From Hypomesus transpacificus (lineage: Eukaryota > Chordata > Actinopteri > Osmeriformes > Osmeridae), in the NCBI RefSeq assembly GCF_021917145.1, contig NC_061061.1, positions 13,518,908-13,582,907 on the forward strand: a stretch of DNA of 64,000 bases, in the 5' to 3' direction. The stretch's first letter is position 1. Every line of letters begins with the position of its first letter. The position numbers and the translations under genes were made by a program. Shown in pieces: positions 41,291 through 53,903 of this stretch. The notes beneath the pieces were generated by a model. That model made no database searches, had not been told where the DNA came from, and worked only from the letters and a program-made list of their open reading frames with translations.

Positions 41291-44200
41291 CGTTGGAGCA
41301 TGAAAGGGGCGTGTTCGTTCCAGAACGCAAAGGAATGCGTCCTCTTGATTCGTGACCACTGCTTCCAGTTAAACTGGGCGTGTTGTCCGACAAGTCTCAT
41401 ACACAAATTTGACAGCTTCGTGCCGTATCCATTCATAAGAATCTAGTAATTATAATGAGGTGACATTTAAGCGTTCAATTCCTCATTGATTTAGGACATT
41501 TTGCTAAAAGGTTTATATCAAAGCAGTTTATTTTGACACGAATAGATATCTTGGTCCAAAATTATTTAATTAAATGCAGTGTCACATAACTTCAGACAGC
41601 TATAGGCTATGCCTATTTCTCACCATGTGAATAAGCACCAATCCGTAAAATATTGTGTCTGTTGAGTAAAGGCTTTAAAAAAAATCAGAACAAGTCGATT
41701 TTAATGAGGTTGGAGGCCGTAAACATATCTTTAGAAGCAATTTGGCAGAACAATAGCCCGTAAAACGACTTGCTGAAGAACCCTGAAATCCTGGCGTGAG
41801 TGGCCTGAGTAGATAAGACGGTGCAAGGGCCTTAAACAAACAGCCTTGCCATTTTCCCCGGACAGAGAGAAAAAAATAAGCCACATCTGGAAAAGTGAGC
41901 TACAGAATCGTGCACCATGTGAAGACACGAGTCGTGATTACAATCTGTCTCCCGACAAGGACACATCAGGGATTGAATTACACGACTTGGTCTGTTGGTC
42001 TAAGGCAAAACCAACTGATTAACAATATTATGTAATTGCTTTTAAGTAGACTATCAGGATCGAAATTACTGCAATAATTTAAGTAGGCTAACTAGCCTTC
42101 AATGTTTAATTGTCTTCAAAATAGAATATAGCCTACTTATAATAATAATAATAATAGCCTATATTAGAGAATACAAATTAAATGATAGGTTACTAACAAT
42201 AGCATACTAACCAAATTAGCCTAATAAAGCAATAGGCTATATACTAGACCTGATGCAACAGATCCTACTTTCAATAGCCATGTGCAATCCAGTTTCCGAG
42301 CCAAGACATCGTTTTCAGAGACAGTAAGGCCATATGTAGGCTAGGCAGTCTATGAAAAGTGTGTATTTGAAAGCACCTTTGTTGTACGCCGTACAGCTCA
42401 TGAATAAGGCTGTAAAACTATGAGGGACCGTTTAGGAAATATTTCAGACTGTTCTTTCACACATAAATACATAGGCCTACACTTCCACTCGTGAAACGCT
42501 GCATTAACTGGCTACTGAAAACTCACATAGGCCTACACATAATAGCTGGCATACACATGAAACGCATTCACACACGCATAGCCTATGAAATGTCCGTACA
42601 GATACATTTGAAATGTGCGCATATGAAATGCTCATGCAGGTGGAACGGACTCAGGGCTACAGGCTGCATGCAAATGCAAAATTAAATGTTGTCTAGGTTA
42701 CATTCCCTATTCGTTGTGTAGCCTAAGCCCTATTGGCTACATTGATCTACACTGATCATCATGTAGGCTACCATGTCCAGGGGCTCTCCAAGGTGCTGAT
42801 ATAGTGATCGACCCATCACAATAGGCTACCATGCCTACAAGTGGATTTGAAAAGTGTGATTTGACGTTAAATCTCAATAAAATGGATGGCAGGTTAGCCT
42901 ACTTTGGTTCCAAGCTATTGAAACCTAAATATAGCTTATTTACCAATGTTTCCTTTTTATGACATAAACTTAGGCTAGGCTATGTAGCCTAGCTAAACGT
43001 TTGGCATTTATGCACATGTAGCATATGCCTAAGGATTTATCATTTAGTTGAATGTGTAAACCGAATGATTCCATTATAAAGCTATTTTGAATCCTGCATT
43101 TGAAACATAGTCGTTTCAGTTGGATTGATTTAAATGGCTTGTAGGCTAGGCCTACGAGGAAGTCTAGGGCCTACTAACAAGGCATCAAAAAAGGTTCATT
43201 TTTAGGTGGGCTATAGCCTATAGTCAATGAAGAATTGCTGAACATTTGGTCAAAGGTTTAACTATTTTCACCTCGTTTGCGCCATGCACAAACTGCTTTT
43301 GGGTCGCTCCGTATTATTAACATTTGAAAATAGGCCAAAGCAGTCCTAAAACACAAGGCCTGCGAAAAGTAGCGTATGCCCAGTGTGGTGGTGGATTCAT
43401 GATTTGGGGCGTCTTTACTTCCAAAGGCCCTGGTGAGTTGTTGGGTTATAGGTTACATGGCAGGATGTACGCCATAAATTACCCCGAGATTGTTGGTCAA
43501 AACCTGTTTACCTCTGGTAGGAGGCTAAAACTGTGATTTTTTGTTGTTATATGATTGTTGATATATAATAGCTGATATATGATACCACCTATACATCCAT
43601 GGGGGCCTATACACACTAACGATGACAATCTGTCAACCCGGAGTGGTCTGAGTTTGTCCTCAATATGGCCTATGGGCCGAAGTAATGCCTGATGTGCAGT
43701 CTGATGTGCAATAGGCAAGCTTACATATTGCTTACAGTGTTTAAAGGACGATACTTTTGACAAAAACGTTTAGACAATTTGCTTCTAATATAGCCTAGCC
43801 TACATCCCACGATAAGACCATAATCAACATAGCCTAAACCGCAAACGAAGAGTATGGCTATTTAGTTGGTCGAAATATCCAATTTTATTCACTCTCTAGG
43901 CAATTCTTGTAGCCTTTGTCTTGTGTTTATTACGATGTGGCCCCTAGCACTGTTATCGACCGTATAAACAAACAAATTAACCTAAACACCTATTCCAATC
44001 TTTTTGCAACAGTAGGACAACTGCTACAAAATAATAGGGTATATGTAGCCTATAGAGTCAACATTGGGGGAGACGAAATCTGCGGGGGAATCTTGGGATC
44101 CCCCCTGAAAACATTTAACGTTTAGTTATGAATATGATTACATTTTTTATGATAATTTTGGACAGCGTGCGTGGTTGCCTGTCGTAGCGTAGCAGATTTA

Positions 44201-44975
44201 TATTTTATTTGTATGGGGGGATGTATCCCCCCATTATGATTACGGCCCTGGATGCCATAATGTCGTATAGTAATGTAGTAATGTACAGCCTAATGCTTAC
44301 GGTGTAGCCTATACGCACAAATGAATACATGTAGTTTAGATGATTAGCAAAACTACAGGCTGATGTTATCCAACAGGTTTAGGCTATGGTCTCATGAAAA
44401 TATAGCCAGACCAAAGGCTTACATTTTACATTTCTGAAAAGTACATCGGTAACACTTATGACTAGTTTCAGTAGGCCTATAGGCACATATATATATATGG
44501 CTAGCCGGTAGTTTAGTATATTTAGACTTTACTCCTGAATTTGATTACTTGACTGTAGCCTAGTCAGAAAAATCTGTTAACTTGTCAAAATGTGTATCGA
44601 AAATTTGCCTATTCAGCTCTCATTTTCAGAAACGCATTATAGAGTAGTTTAAAGTAGAGTTGTCATCTTTTGTAATCTGGGCCCAAAAAAGCTATTTAAT
44701 TTCATTGGAACTGAGAAGGTTTTAGTTAGAACCACCCCAGCAGGGACCCAGTCTCAATACGTTGTTAGAATGACTTCACTTCCCAATTTAGAGACAGAGA
44801 AAAAAAAAAATTGCCATCCGGTTATCGTCTTTGCGAAATTTGTCGATGCAATGGTTTGCGACATAGAGTTAATGCGCCGGTGGAAGGATTGATGCGACTC
44901 TGCGAGGTTATCAAGGCTATTAAGTTATAATATCAAAAGGATTAAATGAGAAGTAAGGACTAAGATACTCTTGCA
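41291..44975. promoter_or_regulatory. Shared etv2/fli1b head-to-head regulatory interval
   Basis: About 3.7 kb between divergent ETS genes, expected to hold the promoters and possibly shared enhancers. Near fli1b, CACTTCCC (44777-44784; inverse GGGAAGTG) and ATCCGGT (44816-44822; inverse ACCGGAT) are ETS-type sites that would suit auto- or cross-regulation. The interval contains a Tc1-type transposase relic (43366-43530) and is unusually rich in TAGGCTA/TAGCCTA/AGGCCTA words. No other gene was found. Confidence 0.5.
43366..43530 (+). pseudogene. Tc1/mariner transposase fragment
   Basis: The translation contains CGGGFMIWGVFTSKGPGELL and HGRMYAINYPEIVGQNL, matching the segment between the first two catalytic Asp of Tc1-type transposases (GGGSIMVWGCFS... 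then ...Y..IL..NL). Only about 55 residues are recognisable; neither end nor the rest of the gene is present. It is a different and much older lineage than the intact copy at 28.4 kb. Confidence 0.7.
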
Positions 44976-47900
44976 ATGGACTGTACAATAAAGGTAGGGT
45001 TTTTACTTCTTTCTTTTTTTAATGTCGACTCTCCTCTGAAAAAGATTGCTGCAGCCACCCACTAAGTCGGTTAGCAGGTCTCTGTGAGAGAGACAAGGCG
45101 GTGATGCGAAGTCCCCACTCTTTCCTTCTCGTACAAAATTTCCTCTTCCTTCCCGTTCGTGGTTGTATGTCGGCTCTTTAATAACACAAGTAACCACCAC
45201 ATCTTTACGCAGAATACAAACTATTCGTGCCCAGTGTGCGTGCACCGGGATATCTAAAACAAAAGCTATTTCAATATTTTTTTACATTTAAGTAGGATTC
45301 AAACTATTTTTGAGTATACATAGTCCTATGTAAAATCGTGCTCAAATAGTTAATGCTATGCCTTTAACAGCAAGACATTCATTTGCAAATAAATCATCTG
45401 GCCTCATAATTACCCGAAAAGGACCGAAAAGGTGTGCGCAAGGCAGGTGTTTCTGGCGCCATGAAACTTCGGATACAAAATCACATCACAAAGAGCTGGT
45501 GGAATTATACTGAGATGACTGGTAGGTGTATTTTGTGTGTAACTTTTAATTTTTTTAATAATAATGACCACTCCTAAATGAAAGTAATTAGGCCTACTGA
45601 CATAAAGATTTGAACAACTACATTGAGCAGCAGTTCAGGCCTGAAGTTTTGTCATAGAATGACAAACGGATGCCTAAAGTAGCGTATGTCATGTAAATAT
45701 ACCTTCAGCCTATCAAGGAAACAAATAGCCTAACTTGCTTATTTTTTACTGAAAGCTTATCGTAGATGAACCTTTCATTAATAACTATTAATGAACTACC
45801 ATATAGCCTAGACTAACCCCCTACTTTTACTTTATCCAATTACGAAAACAAAATATGTGGTAGGCTATTTAAGGAGTTTATACTTTAGGCTTAGGCTTTT
45901 AGCCCTAGATTGTGGAGAGAACAAATTGTGTAGTTAATTTCTATATGATTAATCGTGTAGGCCATAGGCCCGATCACGACAATAATATAATTGAAAAAAA
46001 ATGGGTCTAAAGAATCAGTAGCCTTTAGTTTGTGGGTTATGAAGCTTATAAGCAAAATCCGTCAACATTGCAGAACGAATAACAGCGCAGTTACAATCAA
46101 GGTTAAAATAAAATCTAATTTTCCATCATTTGGATATATTATCTCTCTAGGAAAACTGGAATGCTTCCTTTTGCAGTTTCAATACTCCCCGAAGAGTTAA
46201 GGCAGGCCTAATTCAACCTTGTTAATTCCCAAATTTTTGTGAAATTGTTCAACAGCAGCAGGATACTGACTATTTAAAATAGTCGCTCTCAAACGTAAAT
46301 AATGTAGGCCTTATAACTGATTGATTACATTTCAGGCTATTGGTTTTATCCAAGTGAAGTCAGTTGTTTAGGTTATTTAACTGGAGAGCTTGTCAGGTGT
46401 CGTTATCTGAACTCAACAGGCTTCCTGTTTCAAACCACATACTTTCCGCACACATATCCGTTCCCTTAACTCGAGCTGAAAGGTACTAAAATACTTTGAA
46501 AAACATCTAACAGTATGCAACGAGGTAATGCATTGTTTTAAATGTTTAGTAGATACCTTGTGATTTCAACCAATTCGACCAACTTTTTGAACCCCGAAAG
46601 TCTGGCCTAAGCATTGTACATTTTATTGTTTGACACCCTAGAAGGCCATGATGTCGCCATAGAGAAACTGTTGCGAAAACCACATCGTGTTCTGCAGTTC
46701 ACGCCGCATCTGCTCAGGCCTTTGCAAAATCAGCTTCGTTGAATTCCTGTTTCTGCTTTCATTGTCTCTGTGTCTGATGTGTGTTACTGATGGTGTTGGT
46801 CCATGTTTTGGATTTTGTGTTAATGTTTCCCATGCTTCTCATCTTACATGCTGATGTTGTAATTTTAGCAGTAGGCCTATTTAGTCATATATAGGCTTGA
46901 TCATTATAATTTACTTGCATAACTGACTAAAGACTTACATGTGTAAAATTGAACTGATCTTATCTACGTGTAGATATGGACAGCACAGCTGTCACACACA
47001 ACATCTACATTAATAAACCAAATGTTTAGAACAAAAACATGTAGCCTAATTTAATAAACCTGTGAAACGCAGTTGGTGTGACAAAATTTCTGAATCAAGT
47101 CAAGAATCAGGAAAAAGACAATGCAGCCCAACCCTATATACAGTACACTGAGGTTACAGTTTTGTTTTCAAATACATGGTGTTTTCACACAAGTGTTTTG
47201 TGAAAGAAAATAGGTTGCCTGGTTAGTTCAATTAAAAGATAAAAATAAATAATTTGTGGTTACTGTTTTGTTTAAACTGTGTGATAACCACCCTTATCAT
47301 TAGACGATTATTTGATGTGGGAATAGCCAATAAATGCTTGGAGCATAAGATAACATTTATGGTCTGCCCAAGTTATTCTTTTGCATTGTAATTAGATACA
47401 AACATTTCCAACATGTACAACACAGTAATATTTTCATAACTTGTGAATAAGTACAGACAGTTGTCTTTTGGTGTATGTGAAGAAACCAACATTTTGTTAC
47501 TTATATATGCAGGCAAATAGTTGATTTGTCTCCTTGGCAACACGGTCTGCAATATGAAACTCATTGAACAGGAAGTCAGTTGTGGCATTGGTGGTCAGGC
47601 CACACTGGGTATATTTGTGTCAGTTTGCAAATGAGAAAGAGAGAGAAGAAACACACAAAGAAATGTACAGAAAGGAGAGGGGAAAAAAGCGGGACGGTGA
47701 ACTTGTGGCAAGATCACCGTCTTAACTGACACAATTAAGACTGAAAAATGAGCAATAATATTATTAAAAGTAGGTTGAGGTCCAATGTAATGAATTTAGA
47801 GGAGTCACAAGCCTTTGCTGCCTAGACTCCTGCCCTCCTCTCAGCCCATTGTTTCACTTCTCCACGAAGTGAGGTCAACTATAAACCTTTACAGAGTGAG

Positions 47901-50900
47901 AACAATAAACAGGGAGGTGAGAGACCAAAAAATTCAATAATGAGACAAAAGAAGGAGATTGTGAAATGACAGGAATAGAGCGAATCCATTGAAAATAAAA
48001 GTGTAGAGGCCTAATGTGAACTAAGCATCGTCTCGTCTGTAATAACATGTTACTGCTGCTTTGTAGGCTATATATGCCTACATGTACTACATCTACATCT
48101 ATATACAGCAGAATAAATAAAGTACTGCCATTTAAACTTATGTTGCTATAACTAACAAACCTCAAATTGTGCATCACCACTAGTCTACCATAGGAGGAAA
48201 TGCCAAACTATGTGCAATGCAGATGCATTTTACAATGCTCAGGTAACACTTTAGTTAGAATAGCACAATCTAACCGTTGGTTTAAAATTTTGATCAATGC
48301 AGTATTCTTGTCCCTACTCAGTGCCCACCGCCCTTCAACTCTGGATTGTTTTGCAGCTTTAAAATGACCCACATTTGTAATTTGTGCCCCCCCTCTGTTT
48401 CCTATCCCTTGTCCTGTGTCAAAAGGTTTCTTTGCACATGGGGGCCAGGTTTCCTGTGGGGCTACTGAAAAAGCACAGCACTGACGTACAAGCCACAAAG
48501 ACAATGCAAAACTCCTCAAACACACAATTAGGCACACTTAAAGACACACACACACAAACATACATGGACTGAACATCCATACTCTTTACTTCTTCTGTAG
48601 AGCACCCACATAGACCCACACTTGTACACTGGGGTGAGTGCCATCTTAAGTTGGTATGGAGTCTGGTGGCTTTGTTCAACGACAAACACAGGAAGCAGCA
48701 CAAATAATCTCTTTACTTTTGATCAGACTTCACCAGCTTCTTAAACTAGAACTACTAAATATCAGTATGTCATCTGTCCAAGTGCTGCAAACCGTTTTCT
48801 CAAATGTCTAGCTTACCACATAATAAATGTATCACAACATACCATTATTAAGTTCTGTAACACATCAAATAAACCCTACTGTGACATTTCAATATTTAAT
48901 GCGTGACATCTTATGTTACTGTATACAATGTTTAACTTTCTCCTGATAGGAAGCCTTATCTGTGGTGAGCGAGGACCAATCAATCTTTGAGGCACCCTTT
49001 CCCAGCACCCCCAGCATGCACATGAAGGGGGAGGTAACATCCTCCAGTGGGTTCAGCCAGGCCGAGCACAGCCCCGATCCCACTGAACCACAGTGGGTGG
49101 GTCCAGGACCACAGAACCCTGGGAGGAGAAGTGAACCGCTTAATGGTACCAGGTGAGTGTGTATGTGTTGGGTGGGTCAAAGCCCAAATATTATATTGTA
49201 CTGGAAAAATGTATAGTTGCCGTTTCAGGCAACATGTAGAGGACAGTCAAACGAGAGCGGTTGACATCTGACTGGTCCACAATCTCACCCACGTATCTTC
49301 CTCTGTCTCTCTAGTTGTGAGTCCCCTGTGGACTGTAGTGTGACCAAACGCTCCAGACACATGAGCAGTAATGAAGGCAGCGAACTGGCTTATCATCCCT
49401 CTTACACAGAGCCACGCACAAGCCCTCAAATTGCTAGTCCTCCAAACAGTGCCACAGAAGAGAAGAGGGTCATTGTGCCTGCAGGTGAGATTCCTTGTGG
49501 ATGTATTCTTTAACATATAATGTGATCTAATAGTTTTAATACACTTCAGCGTAAGTCAGAACACTGAATAATTCAGATACAAAAATAAAGGTTAAATTGT
49601 ATCTGTTTTGTCAACAGCTAGAGAAAGATGAGATGAAAGGAGTGGTCAACCTCTGTTGTCTATTTTTAACTGTTGTGGAGGAAGTGGTAAATGAGATGGG
49701 GACAGATTATTCGGAGATGGAAACACATTTACATATGTTAAAACATATGGTTAGAAAAACTGTGCCTCAATAGAATATATTAATTGACGTTAGCATTTTT
49801 GTTAATTGCATTGCACATAACTGGAATTGGAAATATTACTAGAGACCCTGATGCTGAATAAAACTGAGCATGACTCATTTAGGTAATTTGGAGATAATCA
49901 AAGAACGAAATACATTTTGTGATGTGTTCATGAGATTGGTTTCCTGTTTCATCACTCAATAACGATTAGGGCCTCGGCCTAATATACTCAGAATCCAAAG
50001 AATTCATTTAAGTAACTCGTTGTCATTATATTTGTGCAAATATGGCCTACATTAATCTGTTAGAATGAATTAGTTAGTGCAGATTGTGGTAAATTAGGAC
50101 TTTTCTAGGGAGCAAGGGATCCACAGCCAAACTACCACTATGGAAGTACAATCCAAAGATTCTACTTTCATATATTTGTAGCCCCCATGTTTGTAGTCTT
50201 TTTGAATGCAGGGATGGTGATTTGATATCTGTTGTTTTCTTTTTTTTAAGCAATAATAGTTCAATTGTATATGCTAAAGTGATGGGAAATTATAATGTAT
50301 CTTGGTGGGGCTGTCTTTTGTGTGCAGTTGAAGAAAGTCTGTGGCAGCTACGTAACACTTCAAAAAAGTATTGCCAACTAGCCATGGTAGCATATTGATT
50401 AAAAAGACAGCTGTACAATATCAAGTGTGAAGTAAATATAGATATATTAACATTCAACAAATTATGCAAATGTACTCATTATTTAGAAAAACAAGGCTCT
50501 AAAATGTCCACTGTGTTTTAGCTTTAGAGCACCATTTAGAAATAGTTTCCATAAATTCAGATATCTCAGCTGTCTTAATCCTTTTCCTACTCCTTTCGGT
50601 CCCAGACCCTGAGGTGTGGTCTCAGGACCATGTGCGCCAGTGGTTGGACTGGGCCATAAAGGAGTATGGCCTTGAAGAGGTGGATGTCATGCTCTTCCAC
50701 ACGCTTGATGGAAAAGCTCTCTGCAAAATGACCAAAGAGGACATGATGCGTCTCACGTCCGCCTACAACACAGACATCCTGCTGTCACACCTCAATTACC
50801 TCCGGCAGAGTAAGACAGTGTTCTCTGGTTTCTCTTAACTTGTTAGAATCACAAATTAAAAATGGATTTTTTGCAACTTTGATCCTAGTATCTCCCTTCT

Positions 50901-53231
50901 TTTAGGTAGTCCTACTTTTTCATATGCTACAACTCCCACCAACACACCACAACAGCCAAGACTACAGGTCAAAGCAGGTAAGGGACCTCCATGAATTATA
51001 ATTATTAAAACTAAGGACAACTTGTGCTAAATCCTTTGACTGCAAAAAACTGATGTTAACCTACTTAAAAAATGTAGTGAATTAATAGATGGTCATTGCT
51101 GAAGTGACAATATGGCAGGAAGCACCTATTAAAATATTGCATTACTGTGGGGCATTAAATAAATGCAATGCAGTGGATTGTTGAGACTGCACAGTTTAAA
51201 GAGCTGTAGCGTTTTCTGCCTAAGCAGGGCCCCAAGTTATTCTTTTGATGAGCACACAACTTAAAGCCAGTTTCAAACAGGACACAGCTGCACAAGTGCA
51301 GGAAATGGGGGTAAATGTCCTCTTTGGGACACAATTGGCAATCTTGTGGCAACAAAGGTAGTCCAGACAAACGGCGTCCTGGATCATCTTAAGCACTCCT
51401 TTGTTTTTGAATATTTCAGTATTGGTCATCATTTACAGGCTTTCGTCCTTCCATGGACGGCCTATCCTCTTCAAAGTCCTCTCTGACTGGTCAGGTCTCA
51501 TCTTTGTTTGTTTTTTGAGCAGAGAACAACTTTGAGGAGATAAACAGGAGGAACAGCTGGCCATCAAATGCCATAACTGCTGTACCAAAGGGTATGATGA
51601 TAAACACAATACACTACCTTGCGAAACCACAGTACTGTTCAAAACCAATACTTCATCTCATATTGTCCTGACAACAGTTTTTGACTGATTTCATAAGTGT
51701 GTAAAAACAGATGTTGATTTGTCCAGTACAATAAGAAACAGACGCAGGACATTTGTCCTTACAAATATTCCTCTCTCCTTTGAATTAGCTACTCATATGG
51801 AACACCAACACAGTGCCAGGGTCACAGAACCTCCCCAAAGAATTGTTCAACAAGGTTTGTGCAACAGCATTTGTTAATATCTCCTTCAACCTACAGTATT
51901 TGAGAATCAGTTGTAATGCAATTACATTACAATGAGGATATAACTTTAAATTGAAATGACATGTTACAACACTGTCAGTCTAACACATTTCACATTTCAT
52001 TTTCGTGCAGACCCTTACCAAGCATTAGGCCCCATCAGTAGTCGTCTAGCCAACCCAGGTGAGAACATGTACCACAGCTTAACAAAGAATACCAGTAAAG
52101 TCAGAAGAAATGTGTTCTTTCCACTGTTTGCTTTGGTGACAACATGAGGGAGCACACAATCCATATCGGGACTTTGAGGACCAAAAATATTCTGTAACAT
52201 ATGAATAGTCCTCAAATTCACTTTTAAATTTACATTCACATAATTAGTTACATCAAAAAACATTCCCTGAACACTGAGCTGTGTCCAGCTAAACATCAGT
52301 ATGACCCTTTGCCCCCACTGTCTCCTAACAGAAGGCCAATCCCTCGAACCCAAGATCCGAACAGCTAAACACAGTTCTTTAAGGCTGCCTGACCCAAGCA
52401 CTCACAGGCCTGTGGGTAGGTTCCTGGCCTGTCTTGCCCTCACCATGGCACACAGTGAAAAAGTCACATTTGCACAGAAAAAAAGAACCTAGGCATCAAA
52501 CATTAATTCAAACTTAAGTGCGACTTTCATCACTATTAGTTTGAGTTGTCTTTTGAGGCTTTGGGCCATAGGGCAATCCTTATCTATATGCCAGTCATGT
52601 CAGGAGTATGGAGAGTTTGTCAATTAGTGTATTCCCCACAGTGCTTCATGTGTGTAGACATCATTTTACACAGCACCTTCACCAGTTCTTTTTTCTGTTT
52701 CCCTTCCCAGGCTCTGGTCAGATCCAGCTGTGGCAATTCCTGCTGGAGTTACTGTCAGACAGCAATAACTCTTCCATCATCACATGGGAGGGAACCAATG
52801 GTGAGTTCAAGATGACTGACCCGGACGAGGTTGCCAAGCGTTGGGGTGAGCGCAAGAGCAAGCCCAATATGAACTACGACAAGCTGAGTCGCGCACTGCG
52901 CTACTACTATGACAAAAACATAATGACTAAAGTGCACGGAAAGCGTTATGCATACAAGTTCGACTTCCAGGGCATATCCCAGGCACACCAGAGCCATGCT
53001 GGGGAGGGCACCATCATCAAATACCAGGCGGAGCCTTATGTGCAGTCCTATCACAACCACCAGCCTAAAATGAACTTCATGAGTGGGCATGCCGCACCTA
53101 TGCCTGTGTCATCTGGGAACTTTTTTGGGACTCCATCAACATACTGGAACTCAACCAATGGTCCCATATATCAGGGCACACCCATGCCCAGACACCCAGG
53201 GACTCATTCCCACCTAAGCTCATTCTACTGA
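44976..53231 (+). CDS. fli1b: ETS transcription factor Fli1b
   Basis: Nine exons in phase give 456 residues (human FLI1 452): 44976-44993, 48950-49152, 49315-49484, 50606-50809, 50906-50977, 51523-51591, 51789-51854, 52011-52058, 52711-53231. Exon 1 codes only MDCTIK; exon 2 continues [16 protein letters not shown], the signature start of FLI1/ERG. A pointed (PNT) domain is in exon 4 ([20 protein letters not shown] ... [10 protein letters not shown], about residues 133-198). The linker spans four small symmetric exons and ends [16 protein letters not shown]. The ETS domain is at about 286-370 ([46 protein letters not shown]). The C-terminal activation region ends [12 protein letters not shown]. 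The protein binds GGAA sites in endothelial and blood lineages. A candidate 84-nt cassette exon lies at 52332-52415. A poly(A) signal AATAAA is at 53773-53778. Confidence 0.95.
44994..48949 (+). other. fli1b intron 1, candidate enhancer-bearing intron
   Basis: A 4-kb intron after the six-codon first exon. No gene or complete transposon was found. Poly-A/T tracts and many TAGCCTA words continue from the upstream interval to about 47 kb. First introns of FLI1/ERG genes often carry endothelial enhancers; that is known of the family and not shown here. Confidence 0.45.
52332..52415 (+). other. Candidate fli1b cassette exon of 84 nt
   Basis: It is bounded by TCCTAACAG and GTAGGTTC, with no stop in the required phase. 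Starting and ending in phase 1, like the exons on both sides (ending 52058 and starting 52711), it could be included or skipped without changing frame. It would insert 28 residues ([19 protein letters not shown], then PDPSTHRPV) between LANP and GSGQIQLW, immediately before the ETS domain. FLI1 and ERG in mammals join LANPGSGQ directly, so this would be fish- or lineage-specific if used. Confidence 0.45.
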
Positions 53232-53903
53232 GGACTGTTCAGGTATCTTTTCCACTGGCCTTGTTTTGTAGCACTCAAAGCATCGCCAGAAACGGGGAGA
53301 AACTGTTCTTGTGCATGTAGCTTTCGGGAAATTTAAGTTTGGTTAAGTCGAAGTTTCCATAGCTGAAAAAGTCATATGAAATCCATCCATATACTGCTTG
53401 TTGGAATGTTCTCTGACATGATCAATGGAAAGGACAACTATAAGCTTATGCTGATTTTTAAATGAAAGGATTAGCAGTGTAAAGATTTCAAGAACATGTA
53501 CTTAATATTAATCAAACATGGACTGAAAGATGTGACTCACTTGTCCAGTAACCACATTCTTTTATTAAACTGTAAGAGTGTAATATCAATCCAAAAAGTT
53601 GTAAGTTACCAGTCATCACTTGAGATGTCTTGAAGTAGCAAATAGTCTGTCTGTTCAATACTTTTGAAAGGATTTCTTTTAATTATCGTATTAATTGACG
53701 TAAAACCTTTAATGTACAGAATGTTTCATAAGATTGTAGCAATAGGACTATTAACCCATATACTGTAATGGCAATAAAAAAACATTGATATTGGAATTTG
53801 GCACAAAATGAACTAATTTAGCAATTGATACCAAGCAATTGATCCGAAGTACAATGTAAGTTTATGCTTCAATGTATTAATTTTTGCAATATTCACACAG
53901 TCA
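53232..53903. other. Convergent 3' ends of fli1b and the Ly6 gene
   Basis: Only 672 bp separate the two stop codons. AATAAA on the plus strand (53773-53778) and on the minus strand (TTTATT at 53561-53566) are each placed beyond the other, so the two mature 3' UTRs may overlap by roughly 200 nt. Confidence 0.55.

Noticed and set aside
43324-43536. A small host gene in the etv2/fli1b interval
   Set aside because: The translation matches a Tc1 transposase interior, with no start, ends or splice sites. It is a transposon relic.
45464-45525. An alternative first coding exon of fli1b (ATGAAACTTCGG ... GTAGGT)
   Set aside because: It has a good donor but ends one base over a codon, whereas fli1b exon 2 requires phase 0, so it would not produce Fli1b. 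A non-coding use cannot be excluded.
52011-52401. Minus-strand frame of 128 codons opposite fli1b exons
   Set aside because: It is a shadow of fli1b exon 8 and the candidate cassette exon, with no recognisable domain.
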